64,000 nt of DNA, taken from assembly GCF_001950325.1 (NCBI RefSeq), contig NZ_BDJL01000132.1, positions 62,001 to 126,000 on the forward strand, read 5' to 3'. Positions within the stretch are counted from its first letter, which is position 1. The number at the start of each line of letters is the position of its first letter. The DNA comes from Carboxydothermus islandicus (GTDB lineage: Bacteria; Bacillota; Z-2901; Carboxydothermales; Carboxydothermaceae). The notes under the pieces are model-generated. The model was not told the DNA's origin and made no database searches. It saw nothing but the letters and a program-made list of their open reading frames with translations. Positions 9,972-17,782 of the stretch are shown here, piece after piece. Both the position numbers and the translations under genes were made by a program.

Positions 9972-10835
9972 ATGCGGATAACCCCGGGAATGCTTAAGGA
10001 TAACTTGCTGTACAATTTATACCGCACCCTGGCCGATATGGAAAAAAGCCAGCAGATGCTGTCCAACGGTAAAGCTTTAACCAAACCGTCCGATGATCCG
10101 GTGAAGCTACTGCGGGCGATGAAGTACCGGAGTGACATAAATCAGGGAGAGCAGTATCAGAGAAACATCGACGATGGGTTAAACTGGCTCCATACTACTG
10201 ATGCTGCGCTTAATGAACTTACAAATCTTCTGCAGCGGGTTAAAGAGTTAACTGTTTATGGGGCCAATGGTGCTTTACCTCAGGAATCCTTAAACTCCAT
10301 AGCTGAAGAGATTAAACAAATTAAAGAGCAAGTAGGCGTTATTGCCAACACCCAGTTTGCCGGCAAGTATATTTTTGGGGGCACGGAAGTAGAAAAACAA
10401 CCCTGGAATGGGAGTACTTGGCAGGGAAATAGTAACGGAATATATTTCGAGATAGGGAGTAATATAAAAGTTCAGGTTAACACACAGGGTTCACCGTTAT
10501 TTATAAATGTAATTAATACTTTAGACCAAATAATTAATCATTTAATTTCTGGAAATGTTTCTGCATTATCTTCGGATATAGGTTCTCTGGATAACAACTT
10601 AAACAGTGTTTTGGCCGTCCGTGCCGATGTGGGAGCCCGGACAAACCGGTTGGAATTAATGCAAAACCGCCTCTTAGCCCAGTTAGAAACGGAAAAAGAA
10701 CTTTTATCCAAAACCGAAGATGCGGATATTGCCGCTACAATTATTGATTTAAAAAATCAGGAGAACGTTTATCGGTCGGCATTAGCCGTGGGGGCAAGGA
10801 TTTTACCACCGACATTAGTAGATTTTTTGCGATAA
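9972..10835 (+). CDS. flgL: Flagellar hook-associated protein 3 FlgL
   Basis: A protein of 287 residues, related to flagellin at both ends. The N-terminus has SQQMLSNGKALTKPSDDPV and the C-terminus DADIAATIIDLKNQENVYRSAL. It makes the second junction layer between FlgK and the filament. The start has a near-perfect AAGGAGGGAAT site 12 bases after flgK. Codon use in the last third is more AT-rich than in flgK, where the AT-rich late-gene region begins. Confidence 0.94.
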   Translation: MRITPGMLKDNLLYNLYRTLADMEKSQQMLSNGKALTKPSDDPVKLLRAMKYRSDINQGEQYQRNIDDGLNWLHTTDAALNELTNLLQRVKELTVYGANGALPQESLNSIAEEIKQIKEQVGVIANTQFAGKYIFGGTEVEKQPWNGSTWQGNSNGIYFEIGSNIKVQVNTQGSPLFINVINTLDQIINHLISGNVSALSSDIGSLDNNLNSVLAVRADVGARTNRLELMQNRLLAQLETEKELLSKTEDADIAATIIDLKNQENVYRSALAVGARILPPTLVDFLR

Positions 10836-10856
10836 ATTAGTGCGGGTTGAGAGATT

Positions 10857-11156
10857 ATGAATGATGTACGGGTATTAATCGATACGACTCGTTGTCGGGC
10901 CGATATTGGATATTTAACGCCGGTAGAATTTTCGCGAACTCAGGCAAAGAAAGGCATGGATGCGGCCCTTGAGGGAATTGTCAGAAGAGTTGATGAGGGG
11001 AATTTATTAGCAGCTTTTGAGAAAGGAAATACTATTGAAAGTATCGTGGTACCACCGTTACAAGAGGTAGAGCTTACTGTCCGCATGCTTCCTACGGTAA
11101 GGCCTGAAATTAACTTTGTAAAAAACAACTCTGTTTTTCTCGATATTTATCTTTAA
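10857..11156 (+). CDS. YviE-like flagellar-locus protein (DUF6470 type), short form
   Basis: A protein of 99 residues lying between flgL and fliW, where Bacillus has yviE. Segments such as CRADIGYLTPVEFSRTQAKKGMDAALEGIVRRVDEGNLLA resemble the C-terminal half of that family from memory. Bacillus YviE is nearly twice as long and has an N-terminal repeat-like half that is missing here. No membrane helix or signal peptide is present. The ribosome site is weak (GAGAG). Function is unknown in the family. Confidence 0.6.
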   Translation: MNDVRVLIDTTRCRADIGYLTPVEFSRTQAKKGMDAALEGIVRRVDEGNLLAAFEKGNTIESIVVPPLQEVELTVRMLPTVRPEINFVKNNSVFLDIYL

Positions 11157-11178
11157 ATACTTTAAGGTGGTGTTTATT

Positions 11179-11634
11179 TTGCGTCTTTTTTCTCCGGCTT
11201 TTGGGGAAATTGAAGCCGATGAATCGCAAATATTTTCTTTTCCCGAAGGACTTCCTGGTTTTATTCATCTAAAGAAGTTTGTACTTATACGGCACCGGGA
11301 TAATAGTCCTTTTTTCTTTTTAATAGCCGTAGAGGAACCGGAAATTTACTTCATACTACTTGAGCCATCGCAATTACTTAATGATTATCATGTAGAGTTG
11401 AGTGGTGAACAACAAGGTCTTATGCATTTATCTGAAGAAACACCAGCTTTAAGTTTAAATATAGTTCGAATACCGCCTGAAGCGCAAGAAATGATTATAA
11501 ATTTAAAAGCGCCGGTTGTCTTTAATTTACAAGAAAAGATAGCCCGCCAGATTATTCTTGATGCAGAGTACCCTGTTCGCTATCCAATTCCGTTAAGCAA
11601 GGTAAAGGAGCAAGCCGATGCTGGTACTAAATAG
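11179..11634 (+). CDS. fliW: Flagellar assembly factor FliW
   Basis: A protein of 151 residues of the FliW family, which binds flagellin and also CsrA, freeing flagellin mRNA for translation. Recognised features are the FPEGLPGF motif near residue 25 and the beta-rich body with FFFLIAVEEPEI. I chose the TTG at 11179 because AAGGTGGT sits seven bases upstream. An in-frame GTG at 11167 overlaps that site. The end overlaps csrA by 17 bases, as usual for this pair. Confidence 0.94.
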   Translation: MRLFSPAFGEIEADESQIFSFPEGLPGFIHLKKFVLIRHRDNSPFFFLIAVEEPEIYFILLEPSQLLNDYHVELSGEQQGLMHLSEETPALSLNIVRIPPEAQEMIINLKAPVVFNLQEKIARQIILDAEYPVRYPIPLSKVKEQADAGTK

Positions 11635-11857
11635 AAAAGTAAATCAGAAAGTAATTATTAACGGCGAAATCGAAATTACCGTACTGGCAGTTGACAGCAG
11701 ATGGGGACAGGTAAAGCTTGGAATTACTGCTCCGCAGCATTATTCAATTTACCGGGAAGAAATCTGGCGGGAGATTGAGAGGGAGAATAAAGAGGCGATT
11801 CGGCAGAATTTAAATAAATTAGAGTTTGATGTAAATATTAGGAGGACTAAAGAATGA
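11618..11857 (+). CDS. csrA: Translational regulator CsrA
   Basis: A protein of 79 residues with the classic CsrA start MLVLNRKVNQKVIINGEI and the core VKLGITAP...SIYREEI. CsrA dimers bind GGA motifs in RNA hairpin loops and around Shine-Dalgarno sites. In Firmicutes the main target is flagellin mRNA, with FliW as antagonist. Both fliW and a flagellin leader carrying such motifs are adjacent here. The ribosome site is AAGGAG. Its stop overlaps the next ATG (ATGA). Confidence 0.96.
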   Translation: MLVLNRKVNQKVIINGEIEITVLAVDSRWGQVKLGITAPQHYSIYREEIWREIERENKEAIRQNLNKLEFDVNIRRTKE

Positions 11858-14337
11858 ATAGTGCAGTAGCCAATGGAGAAAGACAGTATCCTAAATTTTT
11901 TAATGAAGCATCTCTTGATCATCAAGAAAGGTATCATTTTGCGCTAAGTTTTGTTAAAAAAGATGCGAATATTTTAGATGCAGCTACAGGAGTTGGATAT
12001 GGAGCTTTTTATTTAGCTACGAACTCAAATTGCAAAAGTATTACAGCAATAGATATTTCAGATGAAGCTTTAAAATGGGCAAATTGTTATTTTAACCATA
12101 ATAAAATTAAATATTTAAAATTAGATTTAACGCATGATTTTGCTACTGAGTTAGGATTTGAAACATTTGATTTAATTACATCATTTGAAACTATTGAACA
12201 TCTTGAAAAAGATGAAATATTACTAAAAAATTTTTATAAAGTTTTAAAAAATGATGGGATTTTGATTATTTCTGCTCCTAATGAAGAATTAATTCCTCAT
12301 TTAGATAATCCATTTTATCAAGGGGGAATAAATCCTTTTCATTACAGACATTATACACTGGAAGAATTGGAAAAATTGTTAAAAAAAGCCGGTTTTTTTG
12401 TAAAAGGATATTACACGCAATTTTTTGATAAGGTCCTAAAAGGTTATGGAGGATTAGTAAATATTTTAGTGTGTTCTAAAGTTGAGCAAAAAAAAGAAAT
12501 GATAGAAAAAATTGACTTTGAAGTGATTAAGTGGAACAGAGAAAGATATATTAAGTTAAGAGATTCGTTAAAAAGTAAAGAATTTAAAATTAATCCAAAT
12601 GAAATCATTACCAAAATACGTCAAAAGAAATTATTTAATAAATTTAATAAGGATTTGGAAAAGTTGGAACTTTCATTAGTTAAAAAAAATAATAAAGATT
12701 TTGGTAAACTTAAAATTGTTTATGTCATGACTCATGTTGGCATAACTGGAGGCGCAAAAATTATTTTTGAACATGCCAATCGATTAACGGAATTAGGACA
12801 CGATGTTACAATCATTTCTCACTATCCTAAGCCTAACTGGTATATTATAAATGCAAAATATAGACAAATACCATTTGGCATAAGTTTTAGTGAAGCAATT
12901 CCGGATTGTGATGTTATTGTAGCAACATACTGGGATCATATTGATGAATGTGTGGAGGCAGGAATTGCGCCTGTTGTATATTTTGAACAGGGTGATTTCC
13001 ATTTGTATGAGTTTGAAAATTTGGATGAACAGCTTAAAGGATTTTTAAGCAAAGTATACAAACTACCAAATCATGTAATTACTGTTTCGGACCAAACAGC
13101 AAAACATATCAAGAAAGTTTATAACCGTGATTCAAATGTTTTTCATAATGCAATTGATCCTAAAGTATTTAATCATAACGGTCGAAAATATATCAATGAT
13201 AAACCATATATTTTAATGGTTGGAAGTGAAATACGGTTTAAAGGTATTAATGAAATTATTAAAGCATATAAAATATTGCAGGAAGAAGGGTATAACCTTG
13301 ATTTAATTTGGATAACTCCTACAGCTCCTCAGAATCATTATCCAGAAGTATCAAAAATATTTATTAGTCCAGATCAGAATTCAATAGCCGAATTATATAG
13401 GGGAGCATTATGTTATGTTTCTGGTTCTTACTATGAATCATTTCCACTACCACCGCTTGAAGCGATGGCCTGCGGTTGTCCAGTGATTTCTACCGCAAAT
13501 ATTGGGGTATTAGAGTATGCAAAGGATGATTATAATAGTTTACTTGTAGAAATTGGGGATTTTAGAAAAATTGCTGAAAAAATCAAACTTCTGAGTCTTA
13601 ATAATAAATTACGTGAAAAATTAATAACTAATGGCCTTAAAACTGCTAATTTATTTAATTGGGGAAAAATAATTAATGAACTTTCAAAATTTTATATTGA
13701 AGTTGCAAATTGGCAAATTGCTAAAAACCAAATTAGTGATTGGGAATTAAATTTAGGTAACTTAGAATTTTTAAAAGATGAGGAAAAATATACTTTTGAA
13801 AAAATTTTAAAAACAACGACTGCATGTGTTATAAAGGCTCCTGTTATCTATCCTTTTGTTGATGGCGTAGAGTTATGTAAGTGGCAAATTGTTGCTAGAA
13901 GAAGTAGTTCTGAGAAAGATAATAGCTTAGAAAAGAAGATTTTGATTTATTTCCGGAGCAAAAATCAGGAATTTCAAAGTAACTATCAACCTGCCATTCG
14001 CTTTTTTATTGAGGAGAAGTATGAACAAGCACTTAAATATTTTAATGAATATTTTCAGGCTGTTGAAGGAAATGAAAAAGCTGTGATTTTAAGGTATATA
14101 GTTTTGTGCCTGCTTGAATTAAGAAGAGATGAAGATGCCCGAAAAATTTTAGAGGATAGCCTGCTGATTTATAATGACTATACAGACTTGTACTATCTTT
14201 ACTTACATGTATTGTTGTTTACTGGCAAAATAAAGGAAGCAAATGAAATTACGTTACTTTTGAAATTGTTAGGTGATGCTGTCGGATATCCAGAATTTAT
14301 TCCAAATATTGGTGACATAGTCAATAAAATCAGTTAG
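11854..14337 (+). CDS. Methyltransferase - GT4 glycosyltransferase fusion, probable flagellin modification
   Basis: A protein of 827 residues with three parts. Residues about 25-160 form a class I SAM-dependent methyltransferase (ILDAATGVGYGA as motif I, ILIISAPNE later). Residues about 285-610 form a GT-B glycosyltransferase of family GT4 type, with GGAKIIFEHANRL at the start, HNAIDPKVF mid-way, and the donor-binding E-x7-E pair E528/E536 in ESFPLPPLE. The last 150 residues are helical and TPR-like. The base composition is clearly more AT-rich than in neighbouring structural genes, suggesting separate acquisition or rapid divergence. Wedged between csrA and flagellin, it probably adds or methylates a flagellin glycan. 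The sugar is unknown. Confidence 0.85.
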   Translation: MNSAVANGERQYPKFFNEASLDHQERYHFALSFVKKDANILDAATGVGYGAFYLATNSNCKSITAIDISDEALKWANCYFNHNKIKYLKLDLTHDFATELGFETFDLITSFETIEHLEKDEILLKNFYKVLKNDGILIISAPNEELIPHLDNPFYQGGINPFHYRHYTLEELEKLLKKAGFFVKGYYTQFFDKVLKGYGGLVNILVCSKVEQKKEMIEKIDFEVIKWNRERYIKLRDSLKSKEFKINPNEIITKIRQKKLFNKFNKDLEKLELSLVKKNNKDFGKLKIVYVMTHVGITGGAKIIFEHANRLTELGHDVTIISHYPKPNWYIINAKYRQIPFGISFSEAIPDCDVIVATYWDHIDECVEAGIAPVVYFEQGDFHLYEFENLDEQLKGFLSKVYKLPNHVITVSDQTAKHIKKVYNRDSNVFHNAIDPKVFNHNGRKYINDKPYILMVGSEIRFKGINEIIKAYKILQEEGYNLDLIWITPTAPQNHYPEVSKIFISPDQNSIAELYRGALCYVSGSYYESFPLPPLEAMACGCPVISTANIGVLEYAKDDYNSLLVEIGDFRKIAEKIKLLSLNNKLREKLITNGLKTANLFNWGKIINELSKFYIEVANWQIAKNQISDWELNLGNLEFLKDEEKYTFEKILKTTTACVIKAPVIYPFVDGVELCKWQIVARRSSSEKDNSLEKKILIYFRSKNQEFQSNYQPAIRFFIEEKYEQALKYFNEYFQAVEGNEKAVILRYIVLCLLELRRDEDARKILEDSLLIYNDYTDLYYLYLHVLLFTGKIKEANEITLLLKLLGDAVGYPEFIPNIGDIVNKIS

Positions 14338-14347
14338 TTAAAAATTA

Positions 14348-14374
14348 TAAAAAAAATTTAGTTTCTACCGAAAT
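14348..14374 (+). promoter_or_regulatory. Sigma-D promoter of flagellin
   Basis: TAAA at 14348-14351, 15 bases, then ACCGAAAT at 14367-14374. It matches the sigma-D pattern and the flgM promoter base for base in the -35 and in CCGAAATATTA. Transcription should start near 14381. Confidence 0.78.
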
Positions 14375-14384
14375 ATTAAGTAGA

Positions 14385-14407
14385 AAGTCAAGGTGGCCAC
14401 CTGACTT
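14385..14407 (+). promoter_or_regulatory. 5'-end hairpin in flagellin leader
   Basis: AAGTCA and GGT at 14385-14394 (one A bulged) pair with ACC and TGACTT at 14399-14407 around a GGCC loop. It lies just after the predicted transcription start, so it would cap the 5' end of the flagellin mRNA. A stabilising role is inferred. It has no T tract, so it is not a terminator. Confidence 0.5.
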
Positions 14408-14415
14408 AAATTATC

Positions 14416-14450
14416 TGGCAGGGATGCCAACGAAAAATTCAAGGAGGAGG
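14416..14450 (+). promoter_or_regulatory. Predicted CsrA binding sites in flagellin leader
   Basis: TGGCA (14416-14420) and TGCCA (14425-14429) form a stem whose four-base loop is GGGA, placing a GGA in the loop as CsrA prefers. A second set of GGA motifs is the Shine-Dalgarno AAGGAGGAGG at 14441-14450. This two-site plan, upstream hairpin plus ribosome site, is the one known for hag control by CsrA in Bacillus. Binding is inferred. Confidence 0.65.
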
Positions 14451-14456
14451 ATAAAT

Positions 14457-15275
14457 ATGGGTCTTCGGATTAACAACAATATTGAGGCTTTGAATGCCTG
14501 GAGGGCGCTTAATAATACTTCTACTGCACTTCAAAAGTCAATGGAAAAGCTTTCTTCCGGCCTTCGGATTAACCGGGCTGGCGATGATGCAGCAGGCCTT
14601 GCTATCTCAGAAAAATTAAGAGGGCAAATAAGAGGACTAAATCAGGCAGTTAGAAATGCGCAGGATGGTATTTCCTTAATTCAAACTGCTGAAGGCGGAC
14701 TGAACGAAATTCATAACATATTACAAAGAATGCGCGAGCTTGCTGTACAAGCTGGAAATGATACATTAACAGATGAAGATCGTAACGCGATAGGGCAAGA
14801 AATGAAAGAGTTATTATCTGAAATTGATAGAATTCAAAACACTACGGAATTTAATACACAACCGTTATTAGATGGTACTTTTAACAGTAAATTATTACAA
14901 ATTGGTGCTAATGACGGGCAAGTAATTACAATTAGTATTTCTGATGTCTCTACGGCTGCTTTATCGTTGGATGGAATAACTGTTAATGATGCTACAGCTG
15001 CAAGCCAAGCTATTTGCGCAATTGATGATGCAATTGAGTATGTTTCAAGTTTACGTGCTTATTTAGGTGCACTTCAAAATCGTTTAGAGCATACAATTGC
15101 TAACTTAAGTACTGCTGCTGAAAACTTAACGGCGTCTGAATCCCGGATTCGGGATGTAGATATGGCTCAGGAGATGATGAACTTTACAAAGAATCAAATA
15201 TTACAACAAGCGGGTGTTGCAATCTTAGCTCAAGCGAATCAGGCACCGCAAGCAGTTTTACAGCTATTACGGTAG
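14457..15275 (+). CDS. fliC: Flagellin
   Basis: A protein of 272 residues. The conserved D0/D1 ends are present (MGLRINNNIEALNAWRAL and SSGLRINRAGDDAAGLAIS at the N-terminus, ESRIRDVDMAQEMMNFTK at the C-terminus). The variable surface domain is very short. The ATG at 14457 follows AAGGAGGAGG by six bases. It has its own sigma-D promoter, a CsrA-type leader and a terminator, so it can be made in large excess. One cysteine lies in the C-terminal half (AICAIDDAI), uncommon in flagellins. The surface is probably glycosylated by the flanking enzymes. The gene is called hag in Bacillus. Confidence 0.97.
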   Translation: MGLRINNNIEALNAWRALNNTSTALQKSMEKLSSGLRINRAGDDAAGLAISEKLRGQIRGLNQAVRNAQDGISLIQTAEGGLNEIHNILQRMRELAVQAGNDTLTDEDRNAIGQEMKELLSEIDRIQNTTEFNTQPLLDGTFNSKLLQIGANDGQVITISISDVSTAALSLDGITVNDATAASQAICAIDDAIEYVSSLRAYLGALQNRLEHTIANLSTAAENLTASESRIRDVDMAQEMMNFTKNQILQQAGVAILAQANQAPQAVLQLLR

Positions 15276-15282
15276 TAATATG

Positions 15283-15308
15283 AAGGCCAGCTCTTATGAG
15301 CTGGCCTT
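15283..15308 (+). terminator. Hairpin after flagellin
   Basis: AAGGCCAGCTC (15283-15293), loop TTAT, GAGCTGGCCTT (15298-15308): a perfect 11-bp stem. The following ACTTTA is a weak T tract, so it may terminate partly and protect the 3' end of flagellin mRNA. Confidence 0.75.
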
Positions 15309-15335
15309 ACTTTAAAGTTAAGGGTGGGGAAAAAA

Positions 15336-17390
15336 TTGGCTCAAACTACTGAAACAAGGGAAAAACTAATTTCTGCTTGTTTAATCGTAAAAAATGAAGA
15401 AGATGTTTTAGAAAGATGCTTAAAAAGTTTAAGGAATTTTGTTGATGAAATAGTGATCGTTGATACTGGATCTGAAGATAATACGGTGGAAATTGCTAAA
15501 AAATATGCTGATATTATTGACTATTTTCCCTGGAATGGTGATTTTGCTGCGGCACGAAATGCTTCAATCGATAAAGCTTCTGGTGAATGGATTTTTATTG
15601 TTGATGCAGATGAGGAATTAATACTTGATAATTATAATGAATTACAAAACTTAAAACAATTTTTAAAAACTGCTTCAATCGATGTAGGTGGTATAGGTAT
15701 TGGTATTTTAAATATTTCTAATATTACATTTCTTGATGTGAATAGCATTTATGTAAATCAAATAAGGATTTTTCGTAATAAACCAGAATATCGTTATCGA
15801 GGAGCAATCCATGAGCAAATTGTAGGGAAAATATTAGAAAACGGAAATAAAATTCACATTTATGGTGGTAAAATATTACGTCATTACGGATATATAAGTG
15901 AAATTGTTCAAAAAAAAGATAAGATTAATAGAAATATGGTCATTCTTGAGAGAGAATTAAAAAAAGATCCCAAAAATAGTTTTAATAGGTATAATCTTGG
16001 TTTAGAATATGATAGAATTGGAAAGTTTGATAAAGCTATTGAAGAGTATAAACTTGCTGTAAAATATTTACCAAATTATAATGTAGGATACGCTAATAAT
16101 TTATTTAAAAGATTGGTTCGCGATTTAATTGAACTTAAAAGAAATAAAGATGCTTTAAAAATTTTATTAGATGTAGTAAAAATTTATCCTGAAGATAGTG
16201 AGTTTTATTATTACTATGCTGGAACTTTGGTAAATTTAAAGAAGTATGAAAATGCCCTAAAAATTATAGATAAAGCAATTGCCATGGGTGAACCTCCACC
16301 TTATATCATGCATTTACGTGGGGTAGGGAGTTTTCGTGCCTGGCATTTAAAGGGAAGAATTAAAGAAGCGTTAGGCGACTATAAAGATGCCTTGACATGC
16401 TATGAAGAAGCTTTAAAAATTGAACCTTTTTTTCTTGAGGCTGTAGACTCTTTAATTTTCTTTCTTTATAATCAGTTGCCACGGGAAAAAGCAAGGGAAG
16501 AAGTTAAAAAGAGATTTTCTAATGTAGATCATGAGGTGGTTATTGGTAATATTGCTGCCTTTTTAGGGGCATTAAAAGAATATGATTTAGCCTTAGAGTT
16601 TACCGAAAAAATTCCTGATTCTTTGGAGCTTAAACTAAAGAAAGCAGAAATATTTTTCTGGCAGAAGAAATTCAACAAAAGTAGCGAACTTTTAAGGGAA
16701 ATAATAGTTGAAGAATTAAAAAAGAAAAATCCATTTTTATATTCAACAGGTCTATATTTGGCAGTTTTAGTTGAAGTTTGTCTTAATGATATAGATAACG
16801 CGAAAAATTACTATAAACTTTTGGCAAAAGAGGAGTTATTAAGTTTTAATGAAAAAAATTACATTTTAGGATGCTTCTTAGAGAGTTTATCCTCTGGAAA
16901 ATTAAAGCAAGTTGAATATAAAGATGAGTTTGACAGGGAAAAACTTGAAAAAGAATTATGGCAACTGGCTGCAACTTTTTTAAGTTTAGATAAATTTGAT
17001 GAATTTGAAATAGTCTATAACTTAATTGAAAGTAATCACTTCATTAACAATAAAAAAGATAAATTTGGAAAACTTTTTTATAGACAAGAGTTTTATGATT
17101 TAGCGGCAGAGGCCTTACTGGAAGCAGTTAAAAAGCATGAGGCTGATGATGAAACTTATTATATCTTAGGTAAAATTTGTGAAATGAAAAATTTAAAAGA
17201 AGAAGCTATTAGTTTTTACCAAAAAGCACTATCGGAAAAACGGGAATTTAAGTATTATTTAGCATTAATTACTCTTTATAATTCATTGCAAAGATACGAA
17301 GAATTAAAGGAAATTTTAAGTGAAGCAATCCGAAAATACCCCGAGGCGGAGATTTTAAAAGCCTTAAATGCAGTGGTAAAAAAACTTTAA
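15336..17390 (+). CDS. GT2 glycosyltransferase with TPR repeats, probable flagellin glycosylation
   Basis: About 684 residues. The N-terminal about 230 form a GT-A family 2 glycosyltransferase (ISACLIVKNEEDVLERCLKS, then GDFAAARN and the metal-binding acidic motif VDADEEL). The rest is a chain of TPR helices, for example NSFNRYNLGLEYDRIGKFDKAIEEY and ALGDYKDALTCYEEALKIEP. This plan recalls SunS-like and flagellin O-glycosyltransferases that use TPRs to hold protein substrates. I prefer the TTG at 15336, six bases after AAGGGTGGGG. A GTG at 15324 overlaps that site. It is AT-rich like the fusion upstream of flagellin. Substrate by context only. Confidence 0.85.
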   Translation: MAQTTETREKLISACLIVKNEEDVLERCLKSLRNFVDEIVIVDTGSEDNTVEIAKKYADIIDYFPWNGDFAAARNASIDKASGEWIFIVDADEELILDNYNELQNLKQFLKTASIDVGGIGIGILNISNITFLDVNSIYVNQIRIFRNKPEYRYRGAIHEQIVGKILENGNKIHIYGGKILRHYGYISEIVQKKDKINRNMVILERELKKDPKNSFNRYNLGLEYDRIGKFDKAIEEYKLAVKYLPNYNVGYANNLFKRLVRDLIELKRNKDALKILLDVVKIYPEDSEFYYYYAGTLVNLKKYENALKIIDKAIAMGEPPPYIMHLRGVGSFRAWHLKGRIKEALGDYKDALTCYEEALKIEPFFLEAVDSLIFFLYNQLPREKAREEVKKRFSNVDHEVVIGNIAAFLGALKEYDLALEFTEKIPDSLELKLKKAEIFFWQKKFNKSSELLREIIVEELKKKNPFLYSTGLYLAVLVEVCLNDIDNAKNYYKLLAKEELLSFNEKNYILGCFLESLSSGKLKQVEYKDEFDREKLEKELWQLAATFLSLDKFDEFEIVYNLIESNHFINNKKDKFGKLFYRQEFYDLAAEALLEAVKKHEADDETYYILGKICEMKNLKEEAISFYQKALSEKREFKYYLALITLYNSLQRYEELKEILSEAIRKYPEAEILKALNAVVKKL

Positions 17391-17413
17391 CCTAAAAGGG
17401 TGGGTTAAGGAAT

Positions 17414-17770
17414 ATGAATATGAACTCCATTGACCCTTTAAAATTAACTAACGTTAATTTGCTTAAAGCGTCTGCAGTTGAACCGGTTAAAAATATCTTA
17501 AATGAACCCCGGGAAGAAAAAAATTTGGAAACCGGGAATATAAATAAAAACCAGTTAGAAGCTGCTGTTGAAAAATTAAATAAAGTAGTAAACTCTTTTA
17601 CTCCCACAGAGCTTAAATTTGAAATTCATGAGGACTCTAAAGAACTGATGGTGAAAGTTATCAATGCCGAGACCAAAGAAGTAATCAGGGAAATTCCGCC
17701 CCATCAGGTTTTAGAAATAGTGGCGGAGATAAAGAAATTACTGGGTATTTTGGTTGATACTAAAATTTAA
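17414..17770 (+). CDS. flaG: FlaG family protein
   Basis: A protein of 118 residues. The C-terminal about 60 form the FlaG domain (ELKFEIHEDSKELMVKVINA then EVIREIPPHQVLEIV, with the typical IREIPP). The N-terminal half is variable. FlaG proteins affect filament length and usually lie next to fliD, as here (12 bases upstream). ATG codons at 17414 and 17420 are both possible. TTAAGG ahead favours the first or second equally. Confidence 0.9.
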   Translation: MNMNSIDPLKLTNVNLLKASAVEPVKNILNEPREEKNLETGNINKNQLEAAVEKLNKVVNSFTPTELKFEIHEDSKELMVKVINAETKEVIREIPPHQVLEIVAEIKKLLGILVDTKI

Positions 17771-17782
17771 GAGGTGAGGGCA

